In this document: positions 50,976-58,891 of the stretch, in pieces
Numbering within the stretch: the stretch's first letter is position 1
Layout of the letters: the number at the start of each line of letters is the position of its first letter
Origin: Oscillospiraceae bacterium
Lineage (GTDB): Bacteria > Bacillota > Clostridia > Oscillospirales > Ruminococcaceae
Assembly: GCA_021200775.1 (NCBI GenBank)
Contig: JAJQGB010000017.1
Location: 1 to 64,000 of the forward strand
Length of the DNA stretch: 64,000 bases
Direction: 5' to 3'
Position numbers and translations under genes: made by a program
Notes under the pieces: model-generated
The model's input: only the letters and a program-made list of their open reading frames with translations
What the model was told of the DNA's origin: nothing
The model's database searches: none

Positions 50976-51821
50976 TTATAATCCAAAAGTGATAAGCTTA
51001 GCATCCCGAAGCTGTGCGGGATTATCAGGATTTTTAATCCTGACATCGGCAACTTTTAATGAAGCATTGTTTTGTGCAAGTGCAATCAATTCGCAGGTAT
51101 TATTGAAGGATTCCCATTTGGAGCTATTTATAATACACATGAAATCGAAATTATAAGATTGGTTTCGCGTATAAACATAATCAAACACGTTCCAAGGGTT
51201 TTCAATTCCCCACATTCCACGAACTCGCATATATGTAATTCCGAGTGGGTCAACCTTGTTGATATGCCCCAACTCGCGACTTTCCGCAAATTCGATTCCC
51301 GGAATCGCCTCAACACCGTTCTTTATTGTTGTCTTGATTCGGCTGTAGCATTCGTCTGAGGCGCAGTAGTCAAGACCATACACCATGCAAAGGCGTTTAA
51401 GGTCGTTTGTGTTTTTATCGACAACTCCGACGGTGTATATGATGTCCTTTTCCGTCCATTGCTCTGCCGATTTACATGCGCTTGAAATCATATGGCTGGA
51501 AGAAAGCACGGTGTGCTTCGGATAACTGCTGTTCAAAGCAAGCGCCGCACCTTCTGATTCAATTTTCTTTACCTCAATAGCATCTCCACCACGGAGCATC
51601 GCATCTGGTGGATTTGAATTGTTGCCAAGGTAAGAAAACTCCTGACTTATTTTTTCAAGTCTTTCCGCTTCCGGCAAATCGAAGGTTCCAGCAAATAAAT
51701 CTTTTGTATATTCCTCAAGCGCATCACCTGCATTGTTGGCTCTGTTTCTACCCTGATAATCGTGTACAAGATGCACAATAGGGTGATTGACTAGATTTAT
51801 TATGGCGTCTATTATATTCAT
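50976..51821 (-). CDS. NgoPII-family type II restriction endonuclease
   Basis: A 281-residue protein similar to R.NgoPII, a GGCC-cutting enzyme. Typical stretches are NRANNAGDALEEYTKDLFAG, FSYLGNNSNPPDAMLRGGDAIEVKKIE with the catalytic Asp and ExK, and ALALNSSYPKHTVL. The nuclease gene comes first and the methyltransferase second, 12 bp apart. No controller (C) protein gene is visible, so timing must come from the promoter or another factor. AAGGA precedes the ATG. Confidence 0.88.
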   Translation of the reverse strand: MNIIDAIINLVNHPIVHLVHDYQGRNRANNAGDALEEYTKDLFAGTFDLPEAERLEKISQEFSYLGNNSNPPDAMLRGGDAIEVKKIESEGAALALNSSYPKHTVLSSSHMISSACKSAEQWTEKDIIYTVGVVDKNTNDLKRLCMVYGLDYCASDECYSRIKTTIKNGVEAIPGIEFAESRELGHINKVDPLGITYMRVRGMWGIENPWNVFDYVYTRNQSYNFDFMCIINSSKWESFNNTCELIALAQNNASLKVADVRIKNPDNPAQLRDAKLITFGL

Positions 51822-51855
51822 CCGCAGTTCCTTCTTTCGTATAGCTTATACATCT

Positions 51856-51884
51856 ATTATAACAGATGAATTTCCGATTAGCAA
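51856..51884 (-). promoter_or_regulatory. Promoter of the restriction-modification pair
   Basis: TTGCTA (51879-51884), 17 bp, TATAAT (51856-51861) on the minus strand, about 35 bp before the nuclease ATG. Confidence 0.65.
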
Positions 51885-51900
51885 TGGAAGTGTGCAAAAT

Positions 51901-53265
51901 TTATTCCCTACTCGAAACAACCTCCACCCCCGTCAGCGGATTGACCTTCGTGCCGTTAATCTCGACCAGGATATACCAATACGCCTCGTCGTCGGTGTAG
52001 GCTTCGGGCTTGTCGTCGTTGATGCTGACGGTGTAGTTGCGGTTCTCGTCCCTTGTGACGTCCGTTACATACGGGCTGATACTGCCGCTGGGCTCGTAGA
52101 GGAGGACGACAACCAGGTCGTTACTCTTGAACCAGTCGTCAGAATATTTATACGTCAGAAGCTCCCAGGTGGTGTCGACAAAATCCGCAACCGCCAAATC
52201 CAGACTGTCGTGGAGCTCTTCGAGCTCACTTTGGGAACGGACAACGACCGACTGCGGGAAGGTCGAAAGCGCCCCGGAGTCTGCGGCGGGGACGGTGTAG
52301 TAGTCGTATTCTACCGTGCCGGTTGCGTACCACGGCTTCTCGCCGTCATAGTCATAGTCGGCGCCGGCGAACTGGTAGCCGTAAACCGAGGAAATTGCGT
52401 TAAGAAGCTCGCCCGTGCTGGAGCCGTACTCCACAATCACGTTGTCAAGCAGGAAGAAGTGCGTAGGACTTGCATAGTCGATTCCGATGGTGAAGCCGTC
52501 GCCTGAGTAGAAACTGGCATTTGCCGAATACCTCGAAGCTTCGTCAAGCGCTTCGTATTCGTCTTGATACTCAAAGAGATAGATAACCTCGCCGTTCGAG
52601 ACGACAAGCATACATTCGCTGACCGTTTCTTTCAGGTAGTCCTGACCGGTGCCGGTGGAAGTCTTATAGTCGACGTTATAGCCGGCGTCCCAGAGGGCAT
52701 AAACCAGTTCGTTTACATATGTGGGTCTGAAGTAGTCGCTTCCGGCACCGGCAAACTCGGTTCCCAAGATTGCGTTGAAGTCTTGCAGGAACTCGCCTGT
52801 TTCGGAGCAGTAGAAGATGATGTTAGAGCCGTTCTGCCAGAAGTGGACGGGGTAGACGTATTCATATTCGGTGACGGTGTCGTCACTGCCATAGAAGGTG
52901 GTTCCTGTGGCGTCGAACTGAGAAGCGGCTTGTGCGGCGGCTTCTTCCGAGTCGTACTCGTAGATGTCGACATACTGGTCGTTTTCGAGGACATAGTAGG
53001 TTCCGCCGTTCGACTCATAGGGACGGTTGTTGTACACATTCATTGTGTAGGAGTAAACTCCCTCAAACACCGCAACGATGTCTTCTTGCCCGACAATACC
53101 GGGCTCTGTTTCTTCGTTTTCTTCTGTTACGGAAGTAACGACTTCTATGTCTTCACTGACGACTGTAGCCTCAGTAGTAACCTCCGGCTCGTTCTCCTGT
53201 GAGCCGCAAGCAGTGAGGGATAAAAGCATGGTAAGCGCTAAAGTTATTGATAAGATTCTTTTCAT
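51901..53265 (-). CDS. Lipoprotein with internal domain duplication
   Basis: A 454-residue secreted lipoprotein (lipobox LTAC, Cys 20). After an acidic Thr/Glu linker, two repeats of about 100 residues can be aligned. The first runs from TYYVLENDQYVDIYEYDSEE to AILGTEFAGAGSDY, the second from MLVVSNGEVIYLFEYQDEYE to SVYGYQFAGADYDY; each has an EYDSEEAA/EYQDEYEA helix and a FAGA end. A separate C-terminal domain of about 130 residues follows (TFPQSVVVRSQSELEEL, VVVLLYEPSGSI), similar in style to protease-inhibitor-like folds. Function unknown. Confidence 0.78.
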   Translation of the reverse strand: MKRILSITLALTMLLSLTACGSQENEPEVTTEATVVSEDIEVVTSVTEENEETEPGIVGQEDIVAVFEGVYSYTMNVYNNRPYESNGGTYYVLENDQYVDIYEYDSEEAAAQAASQFDATGTTFYGSDDTVTEYEYVYPVHFWQNGSNIIFYCSETGEFLQDFNAILGTEFAGAGSDYFRPTYVNELVYALWDAGYNVDYKTSTGTGQDYLKETVSECMLVVSNGEVIYLFEYQDEYEALDEASRYSANASFYSGDGFTIGIDYASPTHFFLLDNVIVEYGSSTGELLNAISSVYGYQFAGADYDYDGEKPWYATGTVEYDYYTVPAADSGALSTFPQSVVVRSQSELEELHDSLDLAVADFVDTTWELLTYKYSDDWFKSNDLVVVLLYEPSGSISPYVTDVTRDENRNYTVSINDDKPEAYTDDEAYWYILVEINGTKVNPLTGVEVVSSRE

Positions 53266-53324
53266 GGTACAAGTCTCCTTTCATATATAATACAACTTTG
53301 CCCCCGAAATTATTGCATGGTTTT

Positions 53325-53358
53325 GAAAAAAATCTGTCCCACATATGTGAGACAGATG
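53325..53358 (-). terminator. Terminator of the P-type-ATPase-like gene
   Basis: On the minus strand ATCTGTCTCACA pairs with TGTGGGACAGAT, followed by T7. It ends the transcript of 53364. Confidence 0.85.
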
Positions 53359-53363
53359 AGGGT

Positions 53364-55910
53364 TTATGTTCTCGATATTGATTGCACAATGGCTGTAACT
53401 GCCGTCCAAATGAGGTTGTAGACCAGCACCACCGTCGCCGTCAGGGTTCCGCCGAAGGAGCCGACTATGGCGAAGATTACGGCTAAGATTACGCCGATTA
53501 CTGAGGCAAGAGCCTGAATCGTGACGCCGACTGCCGCTGAGCGCTGAAGCCGCTTGGTGCCGCAGAGGAGCATGGCGAGAGATGAGAACCTTCCCGAATA
53601 AATCATCGGCGAGGACATCGACGCTACATATGACGTCTGGGCGTCATAGTCGGAATGATATCTGAATGGCAGGAGCTTGAATATCGTCGGCTTTACGCCA
53701 AAGAGCTCCGAAAGCTTTGTGATGCTTAAAAGTGAATCGACAGAGCGAAGAATCACCGTGATTCCCTGCCTGTCGAGGTCTTTAAGAGCTCTCGAAACGG
53801 ACAGCGAAGCCTTCAGCTTGACGACGTAAATCATCGCAAGAGCTCCGCCAATCGACAGGTAAACGATGTTGTCGCCTTTTGCATAGGAAGCCTCTTTTTC
53901 AAGCGTCGGGAGACCTTCTATAGAATGGCTCTCCATTAGAGTTCTGTTTCCGAAGAGAACTCTCTGATTCTCAATCCAGCCGGAAAGCCCCAAGCCGTCT
54001 TCATAGATGTAGCTTTCAACCGGATAGAGCATTTCGGTTTTGCCCTTGATTGTCTTGTAGAAGGCAGGACGAAGAATACTCTCCGTCTGACAGCAAAGGG
54101 AAGCCGCATAGAGGATTCCGTCCTCAATCGGAGTTTTTCTGACGGGCTTGATGTTGACAATTTCGACCATTCCGTCGGGGAAGAGGTCAACAGCGTCGAT
54201 AAGCACCGAATTGGTGTCGGAGAACTTGTCAACCGCCGAGTAGCCGAGCATGACAGCCGACGACTGCAAGTACTTCTTCGAGCCCTTTGCAAGAGGAATG
54301 TTCGTTACAAGCATCATTCCCATAGCCGAGCAGAGCGCCATTGCGCCTGCGCCGCAGGAAAGTGCATAATAGATTCTTCCTGCCGTGTCGGTAATCGAAA
54401 CAGGATAGATGAACGCCGAGATAACCCCGACGATTATCGAAATAACGGTGACAATCGGGACGTAAATCTTGCAGAAGGAATCGGTAAGGTCGGCTGAATA
54501 GCTGTTCTTTATAAAATCTGTTACAAATTCGGTCTTACGTGAAGTCGAAAGGGAAGGGAAGTCGGTCAAAGCGCCCTTTGTGAACTTACTTGCGACTTCC
54601 TCGTCGTCAATGTGCATGGCGGCGTACTTTGAATATCCGCCGGAAATGTATCGGAAGTTTCTTTCGGTTCTCGTGACGATAAGGAGCTTTCCGATGGTGT
54701 TTATAAGAAGCCCGACAATCGAAACGCTGATATAGACGTTTGCAATCCTCATCTCGACGACCTGCGAGTCGGCAAGGAGTGCTACTCCTGAAATAAGGCT
54801 GAATATCATCGAAATTGCGGCAAGACTGTCGCTGTCCGCCTTCATCGTGAATAGCTTTCTGAGCCCGACGGAGATAACCGTGTAGGAAACGAAGCAGGCT
54901 ATGAGCCCTAAGATAACATTTGCGAACACATAAGATGTCGCCTGTGTGAGAATCGGGATGAGTGTCAAGCCCATGTCTGTAGCAATTGTTATGTAGGCTG
55001 AAAGAAGGGAAGTGATAACCAGCGCACACAGTCTCACTACAAGGCTTGATTTGAGGCTTGAAATACTCTTCGCCATCTCCTGAGCCTGGTCGAAGGACTC
55101 GAAGTCGTCGATTGTCTTCTTTTCCTTCTTCTCCTCTTCCTCCGATTCGGCGATGAACTGCTTTACCCTTTCACGGCGCTTGGCGTTGAGATATGCCAGC
55201 TTCTCCTCCTCGGTGGCGTTTTCGTCAAGACCAACTTCGGTGTTCGGGATAATCTTCTTCTCCATCCCGAGGTCTATATCGTCAATCGACGCACGGTTCA
55301 CCGGGTCGACATTCTGTCTTTTTGGCTTGGGAGTTCCACGCTCGCTTTTCAGTTTCAAGAGATCCTGCATTATCATCTCGTCGGCATTCTTGCCGGTTAT
55401 CGGATGAATTTCCGGCTCGCTTGATGATTTTCTGACATGTTCCGGTTCCGGCTCGGGCTCTGGTTCGGGAATCGGAGCGGGCTCCGGCTCTGAAACCGGT
55501 TCCGCCTTCTCCAAAACCTTCTCCATCTCGACTGTTCCACGGACGGTTTCGCTTCCGTGCCTCAGATTCAAGCCTTCGGAAAGGTCTTCGTGAGAATTAT
55601 TGGCTATCAGCTCTTCAGTCGATTCTGAGACCAGAGGCTGGGAATAGCGTGGCTTCGGGGCGTCGGTCGAAGCGACCGCTTCATCGAGCATAGATGGGTC
55701 GAAGACAAAGCTGTTGTCGCCGACTTCGAGAACATCCTCAATGACTTCAGTCTTCTGAGGAGTTGTCGGCTTCGAGGTGCCGTTCAGGATAGCATCGAGG
55801 TCAAAGCTATCATCTGAAAGTGCTGAAGCCGAGTCTTCGGTTGTCTTTCCGACCGTTTTATGTGCATATTCTTCGAGTATATCGTCGATAGAGTAATTTT
55901 TATCAGACAT
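53364..55910 (-). CDS. P-type-ATPase-like membrane pseudoenzyme
   Basis: An 848-residue protein. Residues 1-235 are acidic and disordered (MSDKNYSIDDILEEYAHK start; EPEPEPEP-rich later). A charged helix and about eight membrane segments follow. The soluble parts keep the order of a heavy-metal P-type ATPase: ENQRVLFGNRTLME for the N-domain, and KASLSVSRALKDLDRQGITVILRS for the P-domain helix. But the DKTGTLT loop reads DAVDLFP (about residue 565), TGDN is RSVD, and GDGxND is absent. It cannot form the usual phospho-Asp intermediate. A structural or signalling role is inferred. ATG 55910 with GGAGG; 56021 would add 37 residues. Confidence 0.75.
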   Translation of the reverse strand: MSDKNYSIDDILEEYAHKTVGKTTEDSASALSDDSFDLDAILNGTSKPTTPQKTEVIEDVLEVGDNSFVFDPSMLDEAVASTDAPKPRYSQPLVSESTEELIANNSHEDLSEGLNLRHGSETVRGTVEMEKVLEKAEPVSEPEPAPIPEPEPEPEPEHVRKSSSEPEIHPITGKNADEMIMQDLLKLKSERGTPKPKRQNVDPVNRASIDDIDLGMEKKIIPNTEVGLDENATEEEKLAYLNAKRRERVKQFIAESEEEEKKEKKTIDDFESFDQAQEMAKSISSLKSSLVVRLCALVITSLLSAYITIATDMGLTLIPILTQATSYVFANVILGLIACFVSYTVISVGLRKLFTMKADSDSLAAISMIFSLISGVALLADSQVVEMRIANVYISVSIVGLLINTIGKLLIVTRTERNFRYISGGYSKYAAMHIDDEEVASKFTKGALTDFPSLSTSRKTEFVTDFIKNSYSADLTDSFCKIYVPIVTVISIIVGVISAFIYPVSITDTAGRIYYALSCGAGAMALCSAMGMMLVTNIPLAKGSKKYLQSSAVMLGYSAVDKFSDTNSVLIDAVDLFPDGMVEIVNIKPVRKTPIEDGILYAASLCCQTESILRPAFYKTIKGKTEMLYPVESYIYEDGLGLSGWIENQRVLFGNRTLMESHSIEGLPTLEKEASYAKGDNIVYLSIGGALAMIYVVKLKASLSVSRALKDLDRQGITVILRSVDSLLSITKLSELFGVKPTIFKLLPFRYHSDYDAQTSYVASMSSPMIYSGRFSSLAMLLCGTKRLQRSAAVGVTIQALASVIGVILAVIFAIVGSFGGTLTATVVLVYNLIWTAVTAIVQSISRT

Positions 55911-55950
55911 TTTGACCTCCGGATTTTTATATAGAAAATAAGAATTTATA

Positions 55951-56826
55951 CTATTTCTTAGCTTGCTGTGCCCTTTGCCTGAGAACCTCGTACATGAAGA
56001 TTCCTGCGGCAACGGAAGCATTGAGGGAGTTTACCTTGCCCTTTAATGGCAGGCTGAGCATGAAGTCGCACTTTTCGCTGACAAGCCTTCCCATTCCTTC
56101 GCCCTCAGAGCCGATTACAAGCCCTATAGGACCGGTTAAATTCGCCTTGTCATACTGTTCGCCGCTTGCGTCCGTCCCGTAAATCCAGACGCCGTTCTCT
56201 TTTAGCTCGTCAATGGCGGCGGGAATATTGGGAACCCTTGCCACGGGAAGCCAGCTTGCGGCACCTGCCGAAGTCTTATAGACGGTTCCGCTGAGAGATG
56301 CCGACCGTCTTTTCGGAATGATAATTCCGTGAGCGCCCGAGCACTCCGCCGTTCTTATTATCGCACCCAGATTATGCGGATCGTTTATTTCGTCGCAGAT
56401 GATTATAAACGGGTCCTCGCCACGGGATTTTGCGAGCTCCAGTATGTCCGAAATCTCGGCATACTTGGCGCAGGCACCCATTGCGACAACGCCCTGATGG
56501 TTCGTCATCCGGGACATAGCCGTCAGCTTTTCGTGACTGACCTGCTTTGTGACGATGTCTCTTTCTTTCGCAAGTTTCACGATAACCGAAATGGAACCGG
56601 TAGCTTCTTTGTCGATATATATCGTGTCTATCGGCTTCTCAGCCTTCAGAGCCTCGATAACGGGATTTCTGCCGACAATCATCTCGACAGGGTAGTCCTC
56701 GTCTTCGTTTATTTCTTCACGTTTGTCACGCTTTTCGGGCTTCCTGTTATCAAACTTCTTGCTGTTGTTATATCTCTTATCGCCATTACGGCTGTTATTT
56801 CTCTTGTAATTGTTGTTTTTGTCCAT
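55951..56826 (-). CDS. rlmB: 23S rRNA 2'-O-methyltransferase, RlmB/TrmH family
   Basis: A 291-residue SPOUT methyltransferase. A basic, Asn/Lys-rich tail (1-48) is followed by the substrate-binding domain VGRNPVIEALKAEKPIDTIY. The SPOUT knot has DEINDPHNLGAIIRTAECSGAHGI, VIGSEGEGMGRLVSEKCD and LPLKGKVNSLNASVAAGIFMYE. Target by family: 2'-O of a 23S rRNA guanosine. The Asn-rich N-terminal extension is longer than usual. A -10 box (TATAAT, 56859-56864) lies upstream with a weak -35. Confidence 0.92.
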   Translation of the reverse strand: MDKNNNYKRNNSRNGDKRYNNSKKFDNRKPEKRDKREEINEDEDYPVEMIVGRNPVIEALKAEKPIDTIYIDKEATGSISVIVKLAKERDIVTKQVSHEKLTAMSRMTNHQGVVAMGACAKYAEISDILELAKSRGEDPFIIICDEINDPHNLGAIIRTAECSGAHGIIIPKRRSASLSGTVYKTSAGAASWLPVARVPNIPAAIDELKENGVWIYGTDASGEQYDKANLTGPIGLVIGSEGEGMGRLVSEKCDFMLSLPLKGKVNSLNASVAAGIFMYEVLRQRAQQAKK

Positions 56827-56864
56827 ATGCCAACCCCTGAATATATTTATACAAAGCTATTATA

Positions 56865-57333
56865 TCACATGTACGCCGTAAATAAAAGCGTTTTTTCAAA
56901 TATTTTTTGCATTTTTCGGGAAGTAAAAACACTTAAAAAAGAGTATGCATCCGGCTTGCATATTAGTCCCAAATTCAGCCCTCAAACAAAACAAAACCCG
57001 CAAAATTGCGGGTTCGGGATTTAAAGTTATTCAAAAACGGGACTTTTAAACGGGCTTCGCCAATCCGACAAAACCCGCTTAAAACCGACATCTTGAAAAA
57101 TCTGGAATGAAAACTCGCTGAAAGTGGCATGTATATCTTAAATATACGTAAAGTAAACCCAGGCTTTTATGTTCGGTTTAAAACCAAATCGCGATTTACC
57201 GCCGATTTCTCAACTTTTAAACGGAGTTTTCAACAGGAAAGCTTAATTAAGGTTCTGATTTTCAACACTTTCAACCGACTTTTCAACAGGAAAGTTGAAA
57301 ATTGGGGTATACTGAGGGTATAATTAGAACTCC
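56865..57333. other. AT-rich intergenic region with repeated motifs
   Basis: About 470 bp without a credible gene. It holds an inverted repeat TATGCA-N7-TGCATA (near 56943), a leftward terminator at 56982, and several TTTTAAAC and TTTTCAAC motifs. The block TTTTCAACAGGAAAG occurs twice (near 57227 and 57279), the second extended to an 8-bp inverted repeat TTTTCAAC..GTTGAAAA. It could be the 3' region of the sigma operon, an unknown small RNA, or a protein-binding region. Confidence 0.45.
56982..57014 (-). terminator. Leftward terminator in the intergenic region
   Basis: AACCCGCAA-TT-TTGCGGGTT followed on the minus strand by TTGTTTTGTTTG. It lies about 320 bp after the last gene of the sigma operon. 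Confidence 0.65.
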
Positions 57334-57945
57334 TCAGTAATCTTCATAGGAATCTTCGGCTTTACGACAGCCAACATGTCCTACTCCCGCTTCTTCAAAC
57401 AGTCCGAGATACTCTGCGCCCTCATACGAGTGGTTTCCGCTTGTATAGTACCAGACCCAGCAATCGTTTGCGGAATCATATTCCATATAAAACCATGCTG
57501 AGGCGTAGCCGTCATCTGTGAACGTCTTGGTGTGGTCATACACACTGTAAAATTCGGCATATACGACAATGAAGTTGTCTTCGTTCCATCCCCGTTCTTC
57601 CACAAGAGCTGTTTCTTCCGAAAGAACCTTTGCGGTCTTCTCCTCATCAATCATTGCTCCATAGATTTCCTGTTTGAGGTAGGAGTCTTCCTCGCTGAAG
57701 GCACCTTCAAGCAGATTGATTACCGATTCAACGGGGTCAGCCGTCGGCGTCTGATGAAGTTTGTCGTAACGGTAGGTCTTGGTCGAATAAACCGCAACCG
57801 CCGAAACGATTGCCACCACCACTATCACTGCCGCAATCAGAACTCGTCTTATGTTTACAACCCTCCTGCGGCTTGGGCTCATGGCGTGGAGGATATATTC
57901 ATCGTCCACGTCGTTCAGGGCGCAGATAACGTCAATCGGCTTCAT
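57334..57945 (-). CDS. Putative membrane anti-sigma factor
   Basis: A 203-residue protein with a short cytoplasmic N-terminus (MKPIDVICALNDVDDEYIL), one membrane helix (about 34-53, VLIAAVIVVVAIVSAVAVY), and an acidic extracytoplasmic domain rich in Tyr/Trp (WFYMEYDSANDCWVWYYTSG). It overlaps the sigma gene in an ATGA, the usual arrangement for an anti-sigma factor. The N-terminus carries the IxxALxxVDDEYI pattern seen in such Clostridia anti-sigma proteins. It has no zinc motif. The assignment rests mainly on context. Confidence 0.7.
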   Translation of the reverse strand: MKPIDVICALNDVDDEYILHAMSPSRRRVVNIRRVLIAAVIVVVAIVSAVAVYSTKTYRYDKLHQTPTADPVESVINLLEGAFSEEDSYLKQEIYGAMIDEEKTAKVLSEETALVEERGWNEDNFIVVYAEFYSVYDHTKTFTDDGYASAWFYMEYDSANDCWVWYYTSGNHSYEGAEYLGLFEEAGVGHVGCRKAEDSYEDY

Positions 57946-58499
57946 ATTAATCCCTCGCTTTCTATGGTTGCAAGCAGTTTTTTGCGGATGCGGAACAGGG
58001 TCGTTTTGACTTTACTTTCCCCGCAACCGAACATTTCGGCTATGTCTTTTACCGAATCCATATACCAGTACCGCCGCAGGAACATGTCTCTTTCCGTCTC
58101 TTTGAGGTTTCCCAAAAACTTGTTGAGTGTCTCGCCGAGAGCCTTGGCGTCGACCTCCTGCTCAACGGAAAATCCCGACGGGATGCTTTCGGAGAGTTCG
58201 TCCAGAACCAGATTAATCTCCCCACCGCCTCGCTTTTCGGCTCTTTGGTCTCTTCGCTTGTTGAGAGAAATCCGGCGGGTAATCTTCCCGAGGTATGCGG
58301 ATAAGATATTCGGTCTTTCAGGAGGCATGCTGTCCCATGCACGAAGATATGTATCGTTGACAGCCTCGGATGAATCTTCGTGACTGTAGAGAATGTTATA
58401 GGCAATCGTCCCGAGATAGGAACCATACTTTTTGTCCGTCTCGCCGATGGCGTCTTCCGACCTCGCCCAGTATAAATCAATAATCAGATTGTCGTCCAA
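57942..58499 (-). CDS. ECF-type RNA polymerase sigma factor
   Basis: A 185-residue sigma factor. Region 2: IIDLYWARSEDAIGETDKKYG and EAVNDTYLRAWDSMPPERPN. Region 4: LKETERDMFLRRYWYMDSVKD, then a complete recognition helix in CGESKVKTTLFRIRKKL. The start is TTG at 58499 with AAAGGG upstream. The GTG at 58517 lies at or before the predicted start of transcription. Its promoter matches the ECF promoter of the 3208 sigma gene, which implies autoregulation. It is paired with the anti-sigma gene downstream. The paralogue at 3208 has an altered region 4. Confidence 0.9.
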   Translation of the reverse strand: MDDNLIIDLYWARSEDAIGETDKKYGSYLGTIAYNILYSHEDSSEAVNDTYLRAWDSMPPERPNILSAYLGKITRRISLNKRRDQRAEKRGGGEINLVLDELSESIPSGFSVEQEVDAKALGETLNKFLGNLKETERDMFLRRYWYMDSVKDIAEMFGCGESKVKTTLFRIRKKLLATIESEGLI

Positions 58500-58520
58500 G
58501 CTCTCACGCCCTTTCACCTA

Positions 58521-58551
58521 TATAGACACGGTTTTTGTCCGGTGCGTTACA
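58521..58551 (-). promoter_or_regulatory. Putative ECF promoter of the sigma/anti-sigma operon
   Basis: TGTAAC (58546-58551), nine bases, AAAAACCG (58529-58536), TGTCTATA (58521-58528) on the minus strand. Layout and core are shared with 3147-3178. Confidence 0.6.
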
Positions 58552-58600
58552 TTTATTTTACTATGAATTTGGGGTGAGTGCAAGACCAGCAACTGCATTT

Positions 58601-58820
58601 GTCGTCTGCGGCGACTTGCGCCGCCTTGCCGAGCGCCTCCCTGCGGTCGGCGCACCTCTCAGTCAGCTTCGCTGACAGCTCCCCTTAAAAAGGGGAGCCA
58701 GTAGTGCTCTATACAAAAAGGCTCCCCTAATTTAGGGGAGCTGGCAGCCACGAAGTGGCTGACTGAGAGGTGCTATTTTCGGTGAAGCCGAAAATAGCAA
58801 GTTTGGCGTTAGCCAAACTT
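58601..58820. repeat. Modular palindromic repeat, copy 9, full symmetric form
   Basis: A+A core: ACCTCTCAGTCAGCTTCGCTGAC, GCTCCCCTTAAAAAGGGGAGCC, spacer, GGCTCCCC..GGGGAGC, CAGCCACGAAGTGGCTG, ACTGAGAGGT. On the left are GTCG..CGAC and GCGCC..GGCGC-type mini-hairpins. On the right are GCTATTTTCGG-TGAAG-CCGAAAATAGC and AAGTTTGGC-GTTA-GCCAAACTT. This is the clearest case of a core with mini-hairpins added on both sides. Confidence 0.88.
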
Positions 58821-58830
58821 CAATTACGCA

Positions 58831-58859
58831 TTGATTTTTCCCCGAAAATCTCTTATAAT
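58831..58859 (+). promoter_or_regulatory. Sigma-A promoter of the 58892 operon
   Basis: TTGATT (58831-58836), 17 bp, TATAAT (58854-58859). It starts 10 bp after the repeat. Confidence 0.7.
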
Positions 58860-58891
58860 AGAATCAAATACCCCCGAAAGAAGGAACCGCC

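Noticed and set aside
52564-53202. 212-residue plus-strand frame opposite the lipoprotein at 51901
   Set aside because: Codon-bias shadow of a clear lipoprotein gene with signal peptide and ribosome site.
55911-56021. 37-residue N-terminal extension of the P-type-ATPase-like protein
   Set aside because: No ribosome site, overlaps rlmB; GGAGG stands directly before the ATG at 55910.
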